Origin: Isoperla grammatica
Taxonomy: Eukaryota > Arthropoda > Insecta > Plecoptera > Perlodidae
Direction of reading: 5' to 3'
Assembly (NCBI GenBank): GCA_945910005.1
Contig: OX246740.1
Location: forward strand, 54,987,221-55,051,220
DNA length: 64,000 bases
In this document: in pieces, positions 1-11,228 of the stretch
How positions within the stretch are numbered: the first letter of the stretch is position 1
Layout of the letters: each line of letters starts with the position of its first letter
The notes under the pieces: model-generated
Databases searched by the model: none
Told to the model about the DNA's origin: nothing
Seen by the model: the letters and a program-made list of their open reading frames with translations, nothing else
Position numbers and translations under genes: made by a program

Positions 1-1260
1 GAATGAATACATAGGAAATTTAGATGTTTCTGTCCCGAGAGTAGCCTCGACCTTTGCTAGAAGGCATTATGCATTTGTTATGTATTATTGTTTGTTGGAA
101 AGTTTTTTTGAATTCGTATCTTACCCTATTATTTTTTGGTTTAATATAATTTACGGATTAATAGACAATATAATTTGATCAGAAATACCGATCACCAGAA
201 CATCGGGTAAACTATTTGTGCATGTGTCCTAACCTACCCTTGATTAACTCATATCGCATACCATACAACCCTTTCTTTCCTTGTCAGTAACGTAGTCTGT
301 TATATCAGTAACAGTGAACGCAGGTTTATAATAACGTGGAAGGTACCGTAGCGTTGTTTACTTGTCCGCACGCCACTGATAAGGCTGACGTCATTGTCAC
401 AGCCTTCTTTGCTGACGACATTGTCACAGCCTTCGTTTGAGTGCGTTGTTTGTGTTCGCGCTGTGATTGTGGCGCTGACATTCAGTGAGCGGCGTAGCTC
501 AAACATTCCGAAAACAATATAGCCCCAACTAATGAGGGAGGGGGGGGGGGGGGAGTACTCCTTTACAGCACTGTGTCACCTGGCAGATAGTTTGTAGTAT
601 ACGGGTGCGTGTTCGATTGATTGAATGAATTATATGAATCAAAACTTGAAAATCGAAATAAGTGCATACAGTATCGTTTACGGGAAACAGTAGTACACAA
701 TCACACTGTGAAAAAATTAAAGTATGTTTTGTAATTCAATTCACTTTAAAAATGAATTGAATGTTAGAAATTTTAATTTTGTTTTTAACGCATTTTTAGG
801 TGTAATTAGAATTAATACTTATAATATATCAACAAATGTTCCCACCCTAGTGTTAAAAACAAAAACAAGGCTGCATCAGCAATTAATTGAAATCACAAAT
901 TTTTGCGAGAGATTGAAATAAAATCGACAACCCTAACTTACATACACGTGTCGTTTTGTGTCGCGTATTACACGGCGTTCTTTTCATGGCCAGCACTGTA
1001 CGCGGCCTTTGCAGCGTTGAACTAGATGAGTCAGTTGTCTTATGTCTGGCTAGAGACGAAGCAGCTAGCTTAGTTGTGTGCTATATGTCTCAGGTGGAGG
1101 AACTGTGCGGGAGTAACACGGCCATGCTTGGTGGAGGAACCTACACACCCTAGTGACCAGTGCCAGCGTGCGATAGGGGTGTATTCGAACAACACTTCAC
1201 AGCACACATCTTAAAGACGGTAAGACAACATAACGACCTTAATTAAAGGTTTGTAGTATG
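1..1260. other. Leading stretch without a recognisable gene
   Basis: I see no coding region here. Open frames at 300-506, 724-921 and 956-1153 are short, resemble no family I know and lack splice or promoter context. The stretch holds a two-copy tandem duplication near 384-437 and a run of 14 G at 540-553. The first duplication copy contains an exact CRE octamer TGACGTCA at 386-393. Confidence 0.6.
384..437. repeat. Two-copy 27-bp tandem duplication with CRE
   Basis: Two adjacent copies of a 27-bp unit begin GCTGACG and continue CATTGTCACAGCCTTC. The first has an intact TGACGTCA octamer; in the second it reads TGACGACA. Confidence 0.6.
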
Positions 1261-1285
1261 TTAAGCCGGCGTAGTTTCAAGCCGT

Positions 1286-1450
1286 CTGCGCTGGCTTATG
1301 CGGTTGTGGTGCAGGTCCTAAGCGTAAGGGACGTGGGTTCGAATACCGCATATGGCATGCGTTCTTGTAATCGTCCTTCATATTCATGTATCATTCCAGT
1401 CCACATTGTCACGAGTAGCATGATTGCAATAATAGAGATGTATAAATTAA
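1286..1450 (+). mobile_element. tRNA-derived SINE, upstream copy of a tandem pair
   Basis: A polymerase III type internal promoter is visible. An A-box-like TGGCTTATGCGG lies near 1291, and a B-box-like GGGTTCGAATACC lies near 1337, about 45 bases downstream, which is normal tRNA spacing. The body ends in ATTGCAATAATAGAGATG-like sequence near 1422-1441, which recurs at the end of the following copy. The tRNA head is too degenerate to fold as a working tRNA, so I call it a SINE. An open frame at 1258-1590 runs through both copies and is not a gene. Confidence 0.5.
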
Positions 1451-1460
1451 CTGACAGTAA

Positions 1461-1620
1461 TCGGCGGTGGCTCATGCGTTTGGGGCACAGTTTGGTCCTA
1501 ACCGTACGGCTCCTAGGGACGTGGGTTCGAATCCCGCTTAAGTTTATGCAATGGTTATTCGTCTTCGTCTATCACACTAGATCGTCTTGAATAGCGTTAT
1601 TGCAATAATAGGGAGGTAAA
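1461..1620 (+). mobile_element. tRNA-derived SINE, downstream copy of a tandem pair
   Basis: The A-box-like TGGCTCATGCGTTTGGGGC is near 1468 and an exact B-box core GGTTCGAATCC is near 1524. The tail ATTGCAATAATAGGGAGG matches that of the upstream copy. Two heads in the same direction about 180 bp apart suggest a tandem insertion or a dimeric SINE. Confidence 0.55.
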
Positions 1621-2290
1621 GCAACAAACATTTTGTGTATAGCTATACCAATATACTGCCTAGCTATAGGGCACTAGCAACACCAAAAGACAACAATGAA
1701 ACAACTGAATTGAATCGATGGACAAACAACAAGCTGTCAAAAAATAATTTTGTCTGATTTTGGAAAAAAAACAAACAAATACACATACAAAACTTGCACT
1801 AAGTCGTTGTCTATCATTAAAAGTTTTAAATGGCGAGCAGTTACTATTGCTACACTTGTTTTTATTTCTGTGGTTGCAATTTTATTATTTTGACAGCTGA
1901 TGGTTTGTCCATCAGTTCAATTCATTTGTTCCATTGTTTGTCTTTCGGTGTTGCTAGTGCCCTATACCAATATACTGTCTTGGTTCGTCCGGACATAATC
2001 ATTGTCTGTGTGCAGTAATGTGTTCAATCTCTTGTATTGTGACTATTACAAGAAACAAGTCACTACGGCAACTCCCCCCCCCCCCCCTCAGTAGTGTGAG
2101 AACAATTGCTTCTCTGCGCTTACATTACATTGCACCTTGTGAAAGCTTTTAGCCAACCAGACTTATTGTTGTAATTGCTCCACTATACTTGAAAAAAATT
2201 TCAATATCATTGTCTTATTTTCATCCAATCTATTAGTAAACTGTGGCTACGTCGTTCCAGACTTGAATCCTGCATTTGGCGTGGATGCCA
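1621..2290. other. AT-rich spacer, no gene seen
   Basis: Nothing codes here that I can support. The only landmark is a C14 homopolymer at 2074-2087. Confidence 0.5.
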
Positions 2291-2299
2291 GTTGTGCTG

Positions 2300-2380
2300 T
2301 TTTTAATTCCGTCTTCTTATATACCCACACAACGTCTCGATTAGCTTCGTTGCCGAAATATGAGACAAAGCTCAAATACC
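2300..2380 (+). mobile_element. Retroelement 3' tail with GTCTC/GAGAC stem-loop (copy 1)
   Basis: The sequence ACGTCTCGATTAGC, then TTCGTTGCCGAAATATGAGAC, forms a stem (GTCTC with GAGAC) around a roughly 20-base loop. Homologous sequence is at 11598-11660 and 62019-62068 on the plus strand and at 36752-36785 on the minus strand. The 11.6-kb copy ends in an (ATCA)n tail, as in non-LTR retrotransposons or their SINE partners. No reverse transcriptase remains. Confidence 0.45.
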
Positions 2381-2680
2381 CTCATCGTCTTTTCAGTAAC
2401 CAAATCTCGTAAATAAACTATATATTTGTAATTATAATTATAATATATATTGCGGAAATAATTGGAAAAATCCCACGTAGGATACAGTATTCTGTATTGT
2501 GGGTGGGCTCGGTAACCAAATTTGATTAATATTTTGTCGTGGTCTTGGCTTGTTTGTCTCTTTTTGAAACAGAACGGTCTTACAAAATGGCAAAATCTTA
2601 AAACACATCATCGATCAAACAATGTCGGTTGTGTTCTCGCATTTGCTTTAAAATTAAAATTTAGCTGTCTGCTTTTTATA

Positions 2681-2847
2681 CCAACATTACACGACTCAAT
2701 ACTTGCGGCAAACTTATTGAATTCAAGAACAAAAGCGAATCAGAAACAGTTTGGTAAAAAACTGCAACAATATAGCTTCTATTAATTGATGATTGTTTTT
2801 CCTTGAAAAAAATAAGTTTGACGAAAGTATTGAACCGTGTAATGTGG
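2681..2847. mobile_element. 167-bp palindromic MITE flanked by TA (family I, copy 1)
   Basis: Both ends read CC[A/G]ACATTACACG as inverted repeats, and the arms stay complementary for about 50 bases (GAATTCAAG region). TA dinucleotides flank it at 2679-2680 and 2848-2849, as expected for a Tc1/mariner-type insertion. A second copy of the same length lies at 51939-52105 in the opposite orientation, as shown by its unpaired centre. Confidence 0.75.
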
Positions 2848-2849
2848 TA

Positions 2850-3170
2850 ATTACACCAGTTTATTACTTAAATGTGTTATGCAACATTTGATTTGAATCC
2901 TCAATCTTTGCAAACATGGACTGAGAAACATATCCAACTTCACTTTACCTTATTGTTATTAACACTTCGGGCTGTATAGTTTCATTGCGTCAAGTCCGTT
3001 GATTGTATTCATGGTTTTGCCATTTGAATATTATGTAACGCGATTTTGATATTAAACTGGCTTTTGACAGATGAAAGCAATTTTACACATTGAAATGAAA
3101 ACTATGCTTGCATTGCAATCAGTTCCATTTTCAAATTAACTTTTGGGGTTGTAGTTTGGAAATTGGTTTT
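2850..3170. other. AT-rich spacer left of the hAT element
   Basis: No coding potential or repeat is recognised. The last eight bases before the transposon (3171-3178, GGTGTGAT) are the left copy of its target-site duplication. Confidence 0.5.
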
Positions 3171-3193
3171 GGTGTGATCAGGCGCGGACTGGC
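3171..3193. repeat. Left hAT terminus: target duplication plus TIR
   Basis: GGTGTGAT (target duplication) is followed by CAGGCGCGGACTGGC (TIR). The first 15 bases match the reverse complement of the right end exactly. Confidence 0.93.
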
Positions 3194-3495
3194 TTCAAAA
3201 AGCCCGGGGTGCTGACTTGTCAGAAAGGCCCGTGTAAGCCATTTCCCAACTCAGGCGAAGCCCGCGCCGCGGCTACCGGAGGCAACCATGCGGAGCGATT
3301 TTTTGCAATTTTAAGTTTTGTAGATAGCGTTTTACACATATCTGCACACAGTTAAATGTTTACATTGAATATCTGTTTGCAGCAGATATTTATGTTTTAG
3401 GATGCTTTTTTAATATATGGGTATGTGGAGATATCAAATCAGTAATAGATCAGGTACTGGTAGAATGGAATTGAAACTAACATTATTTATTGTAT

Positions 3496-3724
<229 letters not shown>

Positions 3725-3781
3725 TTTTTATACATATGATATGAACACATCTGCTAAAAAAGTTACAAATTTACGACAGTG

Positions 3782-4089
3782 TTAAATTAAAAGATTTCGT
3801 GACAACAACGATGAACTTTGTCCTAGTTTGTCGATGATCGCGTTTGTGTCTGGGATTTTGTCTGACTCAATACTGATTAGTAGAAGTGATTCTAGCAGAT
3901 CCTGACTCATCGTGGATCGTAGTCTTGTCTTGATGATTTTCAGTTTTGAAAATGAGCGTTCACAATTCACTTGAGTGCATGCCATAGTTAGGAGAAACTT
4001 GTAAGTGTGGTAAATTGTCGAAAATGCACTTGAGTGAAAATTGTATTTGTACAATATACGAAATGCACAAGGAATGCAGTATTTACAAT
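3782..4089 (-). CDS. hAT transposase, last exon (C-terminal dimerisation domain)
   Basis: This is the terminal exon of the transposase. It follows a TTTCAG acceptor whose AG is at 4091-4090, and the split codon GAT joins it in frame to the upstream exon. It encodes about 102 residues starting CKYCIPCAFRILYKYNFHS, then the segment MACTQVNCERSFSKLKIIK and TRLRSTMSQDLLESLLLISI. This matches the hAT C-terminal dimerisation domain, in which the glutamate of the CERSFS motif is the likely third catalytic acidic residue by analogy with Hermes. It ends at TAA (3784-3782). A possible AATAAA polyadenylation signal lies on the minus strand near 3486-3491, beyond the CA tract. The 90-residue open frame visible here is this exon entered partway. 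Confidence 0.85.
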
Positions 4090-4177
4090 CTGAAACAATA
4101 ATGAAAATAATTGTTTCTTACTAAAACTAGAACATATTATATACTCATTCTCCATCATTGAAATAAATATTACATAC
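4090..4177 (-). other. 88-bp GT-AG intron in the hAT transposase
   Basis: The donor is AAG|GTATGT (GT at 4177-4176) and the acceptor is TTATTGTTTCAG|AT. The upstream exon ends with the first base of a codon (G) and the downstream exon supplies AT, so the join keeps the frame (phase 1). Reading through instead gives a methionine and an immediate stop. After joining, protein similarity continues into a typical hAT C-terminus, which supports the intron strongly. Confidence 0.82.
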
Positions 4178-6070
4178 CTTGTTGTTGTTCCTGGGTGAGG
4201 CCTAAATTAACATTTGTATCATTCTCGCTGTTATCATCTTCACAATCATCGTCAAGAAAAATACTAATAGGATTTTTTTCAACTTCCGATCTTTCCTTGA
4301 ACTCGGCGTGTAGAGCCAATGATAGGCTGTCATATGAAGAAGCAAACTCTTTGAGCTCTCGAACTAGCTGCTCATGATCTACCTTTGCTAATGATGCTAT
4401 GCGTTTCAGTGCGTCAACAGCGTTTTTATCCTGGAGAGACAGTGCACCAGATCTAACATCTTGGAACCGCCGCGGGTCTATGTACGCAAAAGATTTCATC
4501 AGATCTTCGTTGTCTTCGAACCTTCTTTTAAGAGACGATTGTATCTGGTCCATTGTAGCGACGAAAGTATCCACTCGATACCGTGTTTTTGTGTCCAAGT
4601 CAACTGACTCATCACGCGCAACCTCACCGGGCATTAGCTTCTTTGATCGTTTTCTTTTTTCAGCTAGGGTGGAGGTAATTACGACATTTTCAAGATCCTC
4701 AGTTTTCAACATCATCGCATTTACGAACTCCTCAGCTTCTTTGAAAATGTCATCAAATTTGCCCGACAACAAATGTATACTTTCACGCAGGGCGACTACT
4801 TGGTTCCATGCCGCGATGTAATCTAACCCTTTAGTTTGGAAATACTTTGAAACGGGCGTTGAAGCTTCAAAAATGTGTAAAAAGATAAAGCTGGTCAAGA
4901 TAGTGTCAAAGCTGGTCCACTTTCCAAGATAATTTCGAGCTTCCGTCGCCGTGGCGGGGTCCACTGCTTCGTGGTAGCCCAGTGTGTGTAACGCTTCAAC
5001 TAAATGGACATAACGAGTACGCTCTTCATTTGGTGTGGATGTTGTTTCAAAAATACCTTGAAGAGCAGTATGTTTGCTATTCCATCGTGTGGCTCCCAGT
5101 TTTTGTAAGCGTCGTTGCTTCTCATGGGCATCAGAGTTGCTTACGATGCGTTTCCACAAATCAGTTCGTTTATACGAATAGGAAAAAAATACAGCGGTTT
5201 TTTGAATCAAGTCAAAAAGATCTTGAGCCGAGATTACGCACATGGTCGTATCTCCAATAACTAAGTTTAGTACGTGTGCGTGGCAATGAGTGAATACCGA
5301 ATTAGGTGCATCTCGTTTTAGAATGCTTTGAAGACCCTTGTATGCCCCCTTCATATTAGCTGCTCCGTCAAACGAGTCGCTGACTAAATTTTTAAGATCT
5401 ATGCCTAAGTGACCGAGTTCCGCTTTTAACAGGTTGTATTGCGCCTCGCCTGTACTCGAATGTTGAGCAAGCATTTTGATTAACCTCTCGTTAACTTCTC
5501 CATTCAGAACGTATCTCACGCACACACTTAGTTGGTCAGTAACGGAGACATCTTGGGTGCTGTCGACTTCCAACGAAAATTCCTTTGCTAAAATTACATC
5601 TTTTGCAACCAATGCGGATATTTCTTTACCAACAATTTTGATGATATTATTGACTGTGGTTTTTGAAAGAAAAGTCAATAGGTTTCCCCTACCCGCTTTT
5701 GTACAAACTGATTTTGTTTTCTCTCTCTTGTTTAGCATTATCTGGCTTTTGAAAATGGATTGTTGAACGTGGGCCTTCAAAATTGGGTCGTACTTAGCTA
5801 CCAATTTCACAAGTTCCAAGAAATTACCTTGGTTCCTGCAGCCTGCAGGTTCCTCCATTTTTATGTGATGTGCCGCTTCGAATCTATATGCTCGAAATGC
5901 CATGTTTTGCTTAGCCAGCGTCAAAATGATGTCGATAATTCTAGATAACACCAACCGATTCTTTTCCACTTCTTGTAGTCGTTTACTTTTCAGTAAAACA
6001 TCTAAAGACTTGTGTTTGTCCACTCGTAAATATGCGTCGACAGCGCACCGATGCGAGTCAGAGATTTCGT
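4178..6070 (-). CDS. hAT transposase, catalytic core (DUF4371 / zinc finger MYM-type 1-like)
   Basis: This is the central coding block of a hAT transposase of the DUF4371 type, often annotated as zinc finger MYM-type protein 1-like. The protein would cut the element out and reinsert it. Numbering from the GTG at 6023, the first catalytic-type aspartate is in LEVDSTQDVS (residue 154). The second is in VSDSFDGAANM (near 216-219), followed by the CHAH motif at 247-250 that hAT enzymes use to hold the domain, and RW at 313-314. An acidic patch (DDDCEDDNSEND) lies near the end of the block. The frame is open from 6070, so the methionine-like GTG at 6023 is not the start: the protein continues upstream across the nested MITE. 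The block ends at the splice donor at 4178. With its other parts the transposase is about 982 residues, full length for the family. It is unlikely to be a domesticated host gene because intact TIRs and target duplications surround it. Confidence 0.88.
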
Positions 6071-6078
6071 GTTTATTT

Positions 6079-6523
6079 TAGGGCTGCCCAACGATAAAAA
6101 AAAGTATATCGATATCGTGGGAAGAAATATCGATATCGCGTCGCGATATCGAAGTTTTCAAGTGACGTATCGATATCGGCGATATCGCCACATCGAAACT
6201 TTTCTCGTCTGTTTTTAGGATTTACAGGCCAGCTAGAGGTCATTTTTTAAACAATATTACGTAAAGAAATATTTTAGCTTTGAAATGTCTTACCATGGTC
6301 TTACTATGTGTGTCAATTTGTTTGTTGTACTATTCAAATTGTAAAATATCCACACAAAACAGCGATGGTGTGGTTGGCGTGACGTGATTTTTTTGTATCA
6401 ATTAGCTTATTAGGAACAAGTTCGATATCGTGATATGTACGATATATTAATTCTATATCGATATCGAATTATTTATCTATTATCGATATTGTATCGAATT
6501 ATCGATATCGTTGGGCAGCCCTA
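6079..6523. mobile_element. 445-bp hAT-type MITE nested in the transposase gene
   Basis: The ends are perfect 18-bp inverted repeats, TAGGGCTGCCCAACGATA, and the flanks are a perfect 8-bp duplication GTTTATTT (6071-6078 and 6524-6531). Just inside each end are clustered GATATCG and ATCGATATCG motifs (about 6107-6195 and 6423-6510), plausible subterminal transposase-binding repeats. It has no coding capacity. Its TIR differs from that of the surrounding element, so a different hAT source must have moved it. Removing it together with one target copy would restore a continuous reading frame, which proves it inserted after the host element. Confidence 0.95.
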
Positions 6524-7271
6524 GTTTATTTACTTTGTTGTAAATACTTTTCACGTCAACTTTTACGCCCGAAACAAATGCACTGTCTCGTTGTTCACCA
6601 AATGCCATGCAAACAGAACAATATATTGACCGATTGTGATGTGCATATGAAAGCCATTTACGTTGGACTGGATCGCTCCCAGTAATATCCCTGAAGTAAA
6701 TCTTAGTGGAATTGAACGGCAGATTGCATGCAGTGGGTGGTGGTTGTATTGGATGATTTTCCAAAAAAAACAGCTTCACTCCTAGCGGGTCTGCCATATT
6801 GGGGGATATGAAATTCCCAACAGTATGTAGGCCTAATGAGCTTGGTTGATCGTGAGCTAGCTCCGCAGCCAAGTCATCACAGGTACCTTCATCTTCATCT
6901 CCATCTGTGTCAGTGTCATCTTGAGCATCAGGCTGCTCAGGTAAATTCAAACCTGATTCGGAGTCGGATTCAGATGATGCATTTGTGATCATATCGTTAT
7001 CAGTATCGTGATAATGAGATGGTGTTGCATTGCAAGCGTCATCTTCAACGCCAGCACTAAATGAATGATGACCACTCGATGATGATGGTAGAGTATTCGG
7101 TGTATTAACTACCTCGTCAGGAATTGCAACAGCAAAGGAATTAAAATTAAGTTTAGTTTGGCCCTTGTCCATAGCCGCAGTTTTCAATTGATTTTGTAAT
7201 CTTATCTTTAATTTTTCTGAGCCTGACTTGTGCTTGTACTTGGACACCTGCTTGTTTTTCATTTTTGGCAT
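6524..7271 (-). CDS. hAT transposase, N-terminal part with TTF-type zinc finger
   Basis: This is the 5' coding part of the transposase, cut off by the nested MITE. I place the start at the ATG at 7271 (MPKMKNKQVSKYKHKSG), because a basic KxKHKSGxEK opening is usual for this family. The longer frame to 7292 begins with TTG and crosses a likely splice acceptor at 7289-7287. Residues about 95-135 are acidic and low in complexity. Residues about 184-245 form a TTF-type zinc finger: IYFRDITGSDPVQRKWLSY followed by YCSVC, presumably DNA-binding. The last genuine codons before the insertion read NKVNK. After that the open frame runs into MITE sequence (LGLPNDID...) until a stop. As the locus stands, the protein is truncated here unless the MITE is spliced out. 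Confidence 0.85.
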
Positions 7272-7286
7272 ATTTCCGTCTGAAGT

Positions 7287-7441
7287 CTGCAATGCGGAAG
7301 GCCGATATTATTGCTAGATGAGCGCATAGCCTATCCCACTAAACCATCTTACTTGAAACTTTAAATTATTTAAATAACAGTATATCATTTCATCCAACCG
7401 ATAACAAATGTCAATACATAATAAAACATTATACATCTTAC
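7287..7441 (-). other. Probable 155-bp intron in the 5' untranslated region of the hAT gene
   Basis: On the minus strand a strong donor CCAAG|GTAAGA (GT at 7441-7440) and an acceptor CCGCATTGCAG|AC (AG at 7288-7287) lie just upstream of the chosen start codon. The upstream exon would lie between here and the right TIR. No coding continuity is available to test it, so this rests on splice consensus alone. Confidence 0.45.
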
Positions 7442-8025
7442 CTTGGGCAAACTGTTAAAGTTAGGTCAGGTGAGTGGTGAGTCAGTCGTCACACAATAAC
7501 TATATTACACCCTCTACAGGTGTACCACAAATCACAATATCTTCACTCCTAATTTGTTTTTAAACTTCCAATTATCATTGCCTTGCCTCAATGGTCTGTA
7601 TAAGCGTCAACTGTAACCTGTAATGACACGCCGCGGCCGAGAGACCGTACTGCTACACGCACTGAGTCACTGACTACCCCCCCCCCCCCCCCGACCCCTC
7701 CAACCCCTCTTTCTTCTAGTAGTGCGGGTGTGGCAAGTCAAAGCTACACATGTTAGTCGCTGGTTGCTACCGAAAATTGAAAACTGAGAACCCTGAACAA
7801 GAACAATCGTTTTCTTTTGAAGAGCCGCCTAAGGCACCCCGTGAGTCATGGTTAATATTATCGAATGTCTTTTGTTCAGCAACTCTTTTTCGCGGTAACG
7901 TAAATCGTAAACAAATACGAATTCATATAGATTTTGTCTGAAACTGAAAGTGTAGTGTGTGTAAATGTTCCACAGGGGCCCGGAATGACAAAAGCCCGGG
8001 GTGCGATCGCACCCCGGCACCCCGG

Positions 8026-8048
8026 GCCAGTCCGCGCCTGGGTGTGAT
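8026..8048. repeat. Right hAT terminus: TIR plus target duplication
   Basis: GCCAGTCCGCGCCTG is the inverted copy of the left end and is followed directly by GGTGTGAT, identical to the left flank. Confidence 0.93.
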
Positions 8049-8156
8049 GTTCTTATAACTATGACGTCACGTCTCGTTTTAAAATGTGGTCAGTGTTCGA
8101 TTCGCGTTCATCGACCTGAGAGGTCAACTATTGCCCTATACGTATTGAAGTGTTTT

Positions 8157-8760
<604 letters not shown>

Positions 8761-9690
8761 ATTATGAGTTTGGAGTTGGCTCGCTCATTTGCAAGTGAGT
8801 GTTACGATGTTTTTAATTGAAATTCATTAAATACTTATTAAATACAAATGAATTCTTCTATTTAATTAATTATTTAAAATGTTACAATCTAATTTCGGCA
8901 TTGTCAAACATCTCCGAAACGTACAGTTTTAACAGTTTTAAATCTTGGGCGCGGAAATATACAGTTAAAGATTTTTGAAGACATTATTAACTTCAAACTG
9001 CAATGGTTTATCATTCAATGTACAGTACACTACCCTGTGACTTCAGGATGAAAATACTCAGAAACTGAAAGAAGGGTGGTGGGCTGTAAATACACCTTTC
9101 TGGAAACGAAAATATTCTCGGAGGGAAAACGTCAGTGCTCAATTTCCCTTCGCTAATAACTGCTCTGTCCGTCGGAAATGAGCATCGGGCGAGAATTAAA
9201 ACTTTTAAGTAGCTCGACGGGGGCGGTTGGGGCGAAGGAGTTGAGCGAGCGTCCTCGGAGACGAGTGTATAGTTTACAAAACGTCCGCCCCCCCCCCCCC
9301 CCCCGCCCCACCGCCTCGTTGTTGCATGACTTATTCAAGTGTACAACCGTCGACTAGCAGAGTATCCATGTTGCTCTGTGGTTTCCATCTCTCGAGCAAC
9401 TTCACCGGGCGCGGCGGAAGCAAATGTTCGAATATAAATATTTGAAATCTTCTTTGCGGTACTTTTCTTTTTTTGATTTCCGTTTTTTTTTGTGAAGACA
9501 CGTAAATGTTGTCGTCGATCTATTGATCCTGTACAATGATAGAACGGGACGCGTACCGTGATTTGGGAAACGGTACATGATTTATTTTAGAATTCCCTAG
9601 TATTGATCGATTTTAAAATGTAAAATTTGTAATTATTTTTACATAAGAAGATATTTTTAAATAACATTTTTTGTAAAATCTTTTAAACTA
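8761..9690. other. Spacer, no gene seen
   Basis: No gene or repeat family is recognised. A C17 tract at 9288-9304 interrupts a moderately GC-rich patch at about 9175-9420. Confidence 0.5.
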
Positions 9691-9691
9691 A

Positions 9692-9850
9692 TGGTACGTT
9701 TACAGCTACGCGTTGCGAGCGAAGCGAGGGCGCGAGCTCCAATCAGCGGCCGAGTTTCATGCAAAGAAGTTAATATTTTCACGCAAACTCGGCTACTGAT
9801 TGGAGCTCGCGCCTTCGCTTCGCTCGCAACGCGTAGCTGTAAATCTACTA
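9692..9850. mobile_element. ~160-bp palindromic MITE (family A, copy 1)
   Basis: The two arms (GGTACGTTTACAGCTACGCG, then GTTGCGAGCGAAGCGAGG and CGAGCTCCAATCAG) are inverted copies around a short AT-rich centre. Copies lie at 15272-15430 in the same orientation and at 42654-42810 in the opposite orientation. The right terminus has drifted in this copy (GTAAATCTACTA). Each arm carries a CCAATCAG block. Confidence 0.8.
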
Positions 9851-9852
9851 TA

Positions 9853-10606
9853 GCGATGATATAAATTATACTTTCTTTTGACATTTTAATTTGTTTCACT
9901 AATTCAGGGGCCGTATAGCAGTAAATTTTCTTTTGAATATCAAGTTACCATTTAGCAAACAATCTGATGCTCTGTATACCGATTAGTTCTGGATCAAATG
10001 GTCTGTTTCATTGGCAATTAAAATGCAAACGCTCCGATTCAAGATGGATGTTACAGCCATGGTTGTTACTGCAACGAGCCATGGTTGTTACTGCAGTGAG
10101 CTAGCGGTGTGGGATAGGCAAGTGGATGTCTTGTATAGCGAAGCGCTTCATGTAATTGATTCCACCTCTGTACACGGGATGTGGTTAGGTAACGCTCGTA
10201 TTACACGGTAGAAGTTACCGTTCAATTCCCTGTATTCAATGTTAAATGTGCAATCTACTGTAACTACTCGGCTGCTCCGGTAAAGGTAGGTCCCTCCTCG
10301 TGGTGACCGGTGCTCACAAACATAGCTGTCGTACATATCTTCTCTCCTTACATTCATCTTCACTTCTCTTCCAATTCCCCATTTTTATCTTACATACTTG
10401 CAGGTCCTCTTTGAGACCAGAACGCCCCCCCCCCCCCCCCCCTTATGAGGGACCCAGCGATCTGTGATTCGACCAACGCTATCTAATGACCTAGTTGTTA
10501 AGTGCTTCGTTAAACATAAGTACAGTCAATATTTACTCTGTTCCTAGTTTTAATGAACACCTTTTGTGAATATCTATGCAAGTGTTATAACACACAAGTT
10601 TCACAT
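9853..10606. other. Spacer with a degenerate tRNA-like stretch and a shared 44-bp block
   Basis: There is no gene. Near 10180-10225, TGGTTAGGTAACGC followed by GTTCAATTCC resembles weak A and B boxes but does not fold as a tRNA. The interval 10277-10320 is nearly identical to 47017-47060. A C18 run is at 10425-10442. Confidence 0.45.
10277..10320. repeat. 44-bp conserved block, copy 1
   Basis: The block runs CCGGTAA, GGTCCCTCCTCGTGGTGACC and GGT, ending CACAAA. It matches 47017-47060 at all but about six positions, while the flanks are unrelated. Confidence 0.6.
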
Positions 10607-10775
10607 GTTCAATTCGCTGCATTCGATGTTGAATTAGAGCGGTAACTAATGAGATTACTCATTATCCATTGTTAATGAACACATGTTAGCCTAATACCAC
10701 CAAAAAGAGTACTAAATTCTACAGTTGTATGAATTTTTAAACGTTTAATTCTACATCGAATGCAGCGAGTTGAAC
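10607..10775. mobile_element. 169-bp foldback element with ~30-bp inverted ends
   Basis: The left end GTTCAATTCGCTGCATTCGA and the right end (TCGAATGCAGCGAGTTGAAC) are inverted copies over about 30 bases with two or three mismatches. A related single arm occurs near 10212-10245. I see no clear target duplication. Confidence 0.6.
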
Positions 10776-11160
10776 GGAGGATTGATCTGTGTAATCCGGG
10801 TGTAAGCGATAGTTGCGGGGGGGGGGGGTTACACACAATACATGTTCATTGGTTTTACCCTATAAGTTGCACAATCTATCACGTGCACTAATTATAGGAA
10901 AAGCACAAACTCTTCAAATAAATACTAAATGAAACGTAATTTATCAGGTGCTTCTTGAAAATAATCTGAAAGAGTTCGTTCATATTTATCGTTTTGATCC
11001 AACTAATGAAAGTAGTCCGTTCATTATTTTTCTAGTCAATAGTAGAGACGACGGGAGGAAGTATAACACTAATGTTTTTTGTTTTTACTGGATACTTTTT
11101 GCTTTCCTTGGTTCGTCATTGCATGATCCCTTGTGTTGATTCCAAGCAATCTATTCCAAA

Positions 11161-11228
11161 GAGCTCCGACCATCCAAAGAGCTTCAACCATCCAAGGAGC
11201 TTCGACCATCCAAGGAGCTTCGACCATA
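11161..11228. repeat. Four-copy 18-bp minisatellite
   Basis: The unit GAGCTTCGACCATCCAAG is repeated about four times with a few changes. As 18 is divisible by three, a frame stays open across it (repeating Ser-Phe-Asp-His-Pro-Arg) within an open frame at 11072-11311. I see no other sign that this frame is a gene. Confidence 0.7.

Noticed and set aside
4170..6023. A domesticated zinc finger MYM-type 1-like host gene
   Set aside because: Intact TIRs and an 8-bp target duplication surround it, and the coding frame is split by a MITE, so it is a transposon gene rather than a retained host gene.
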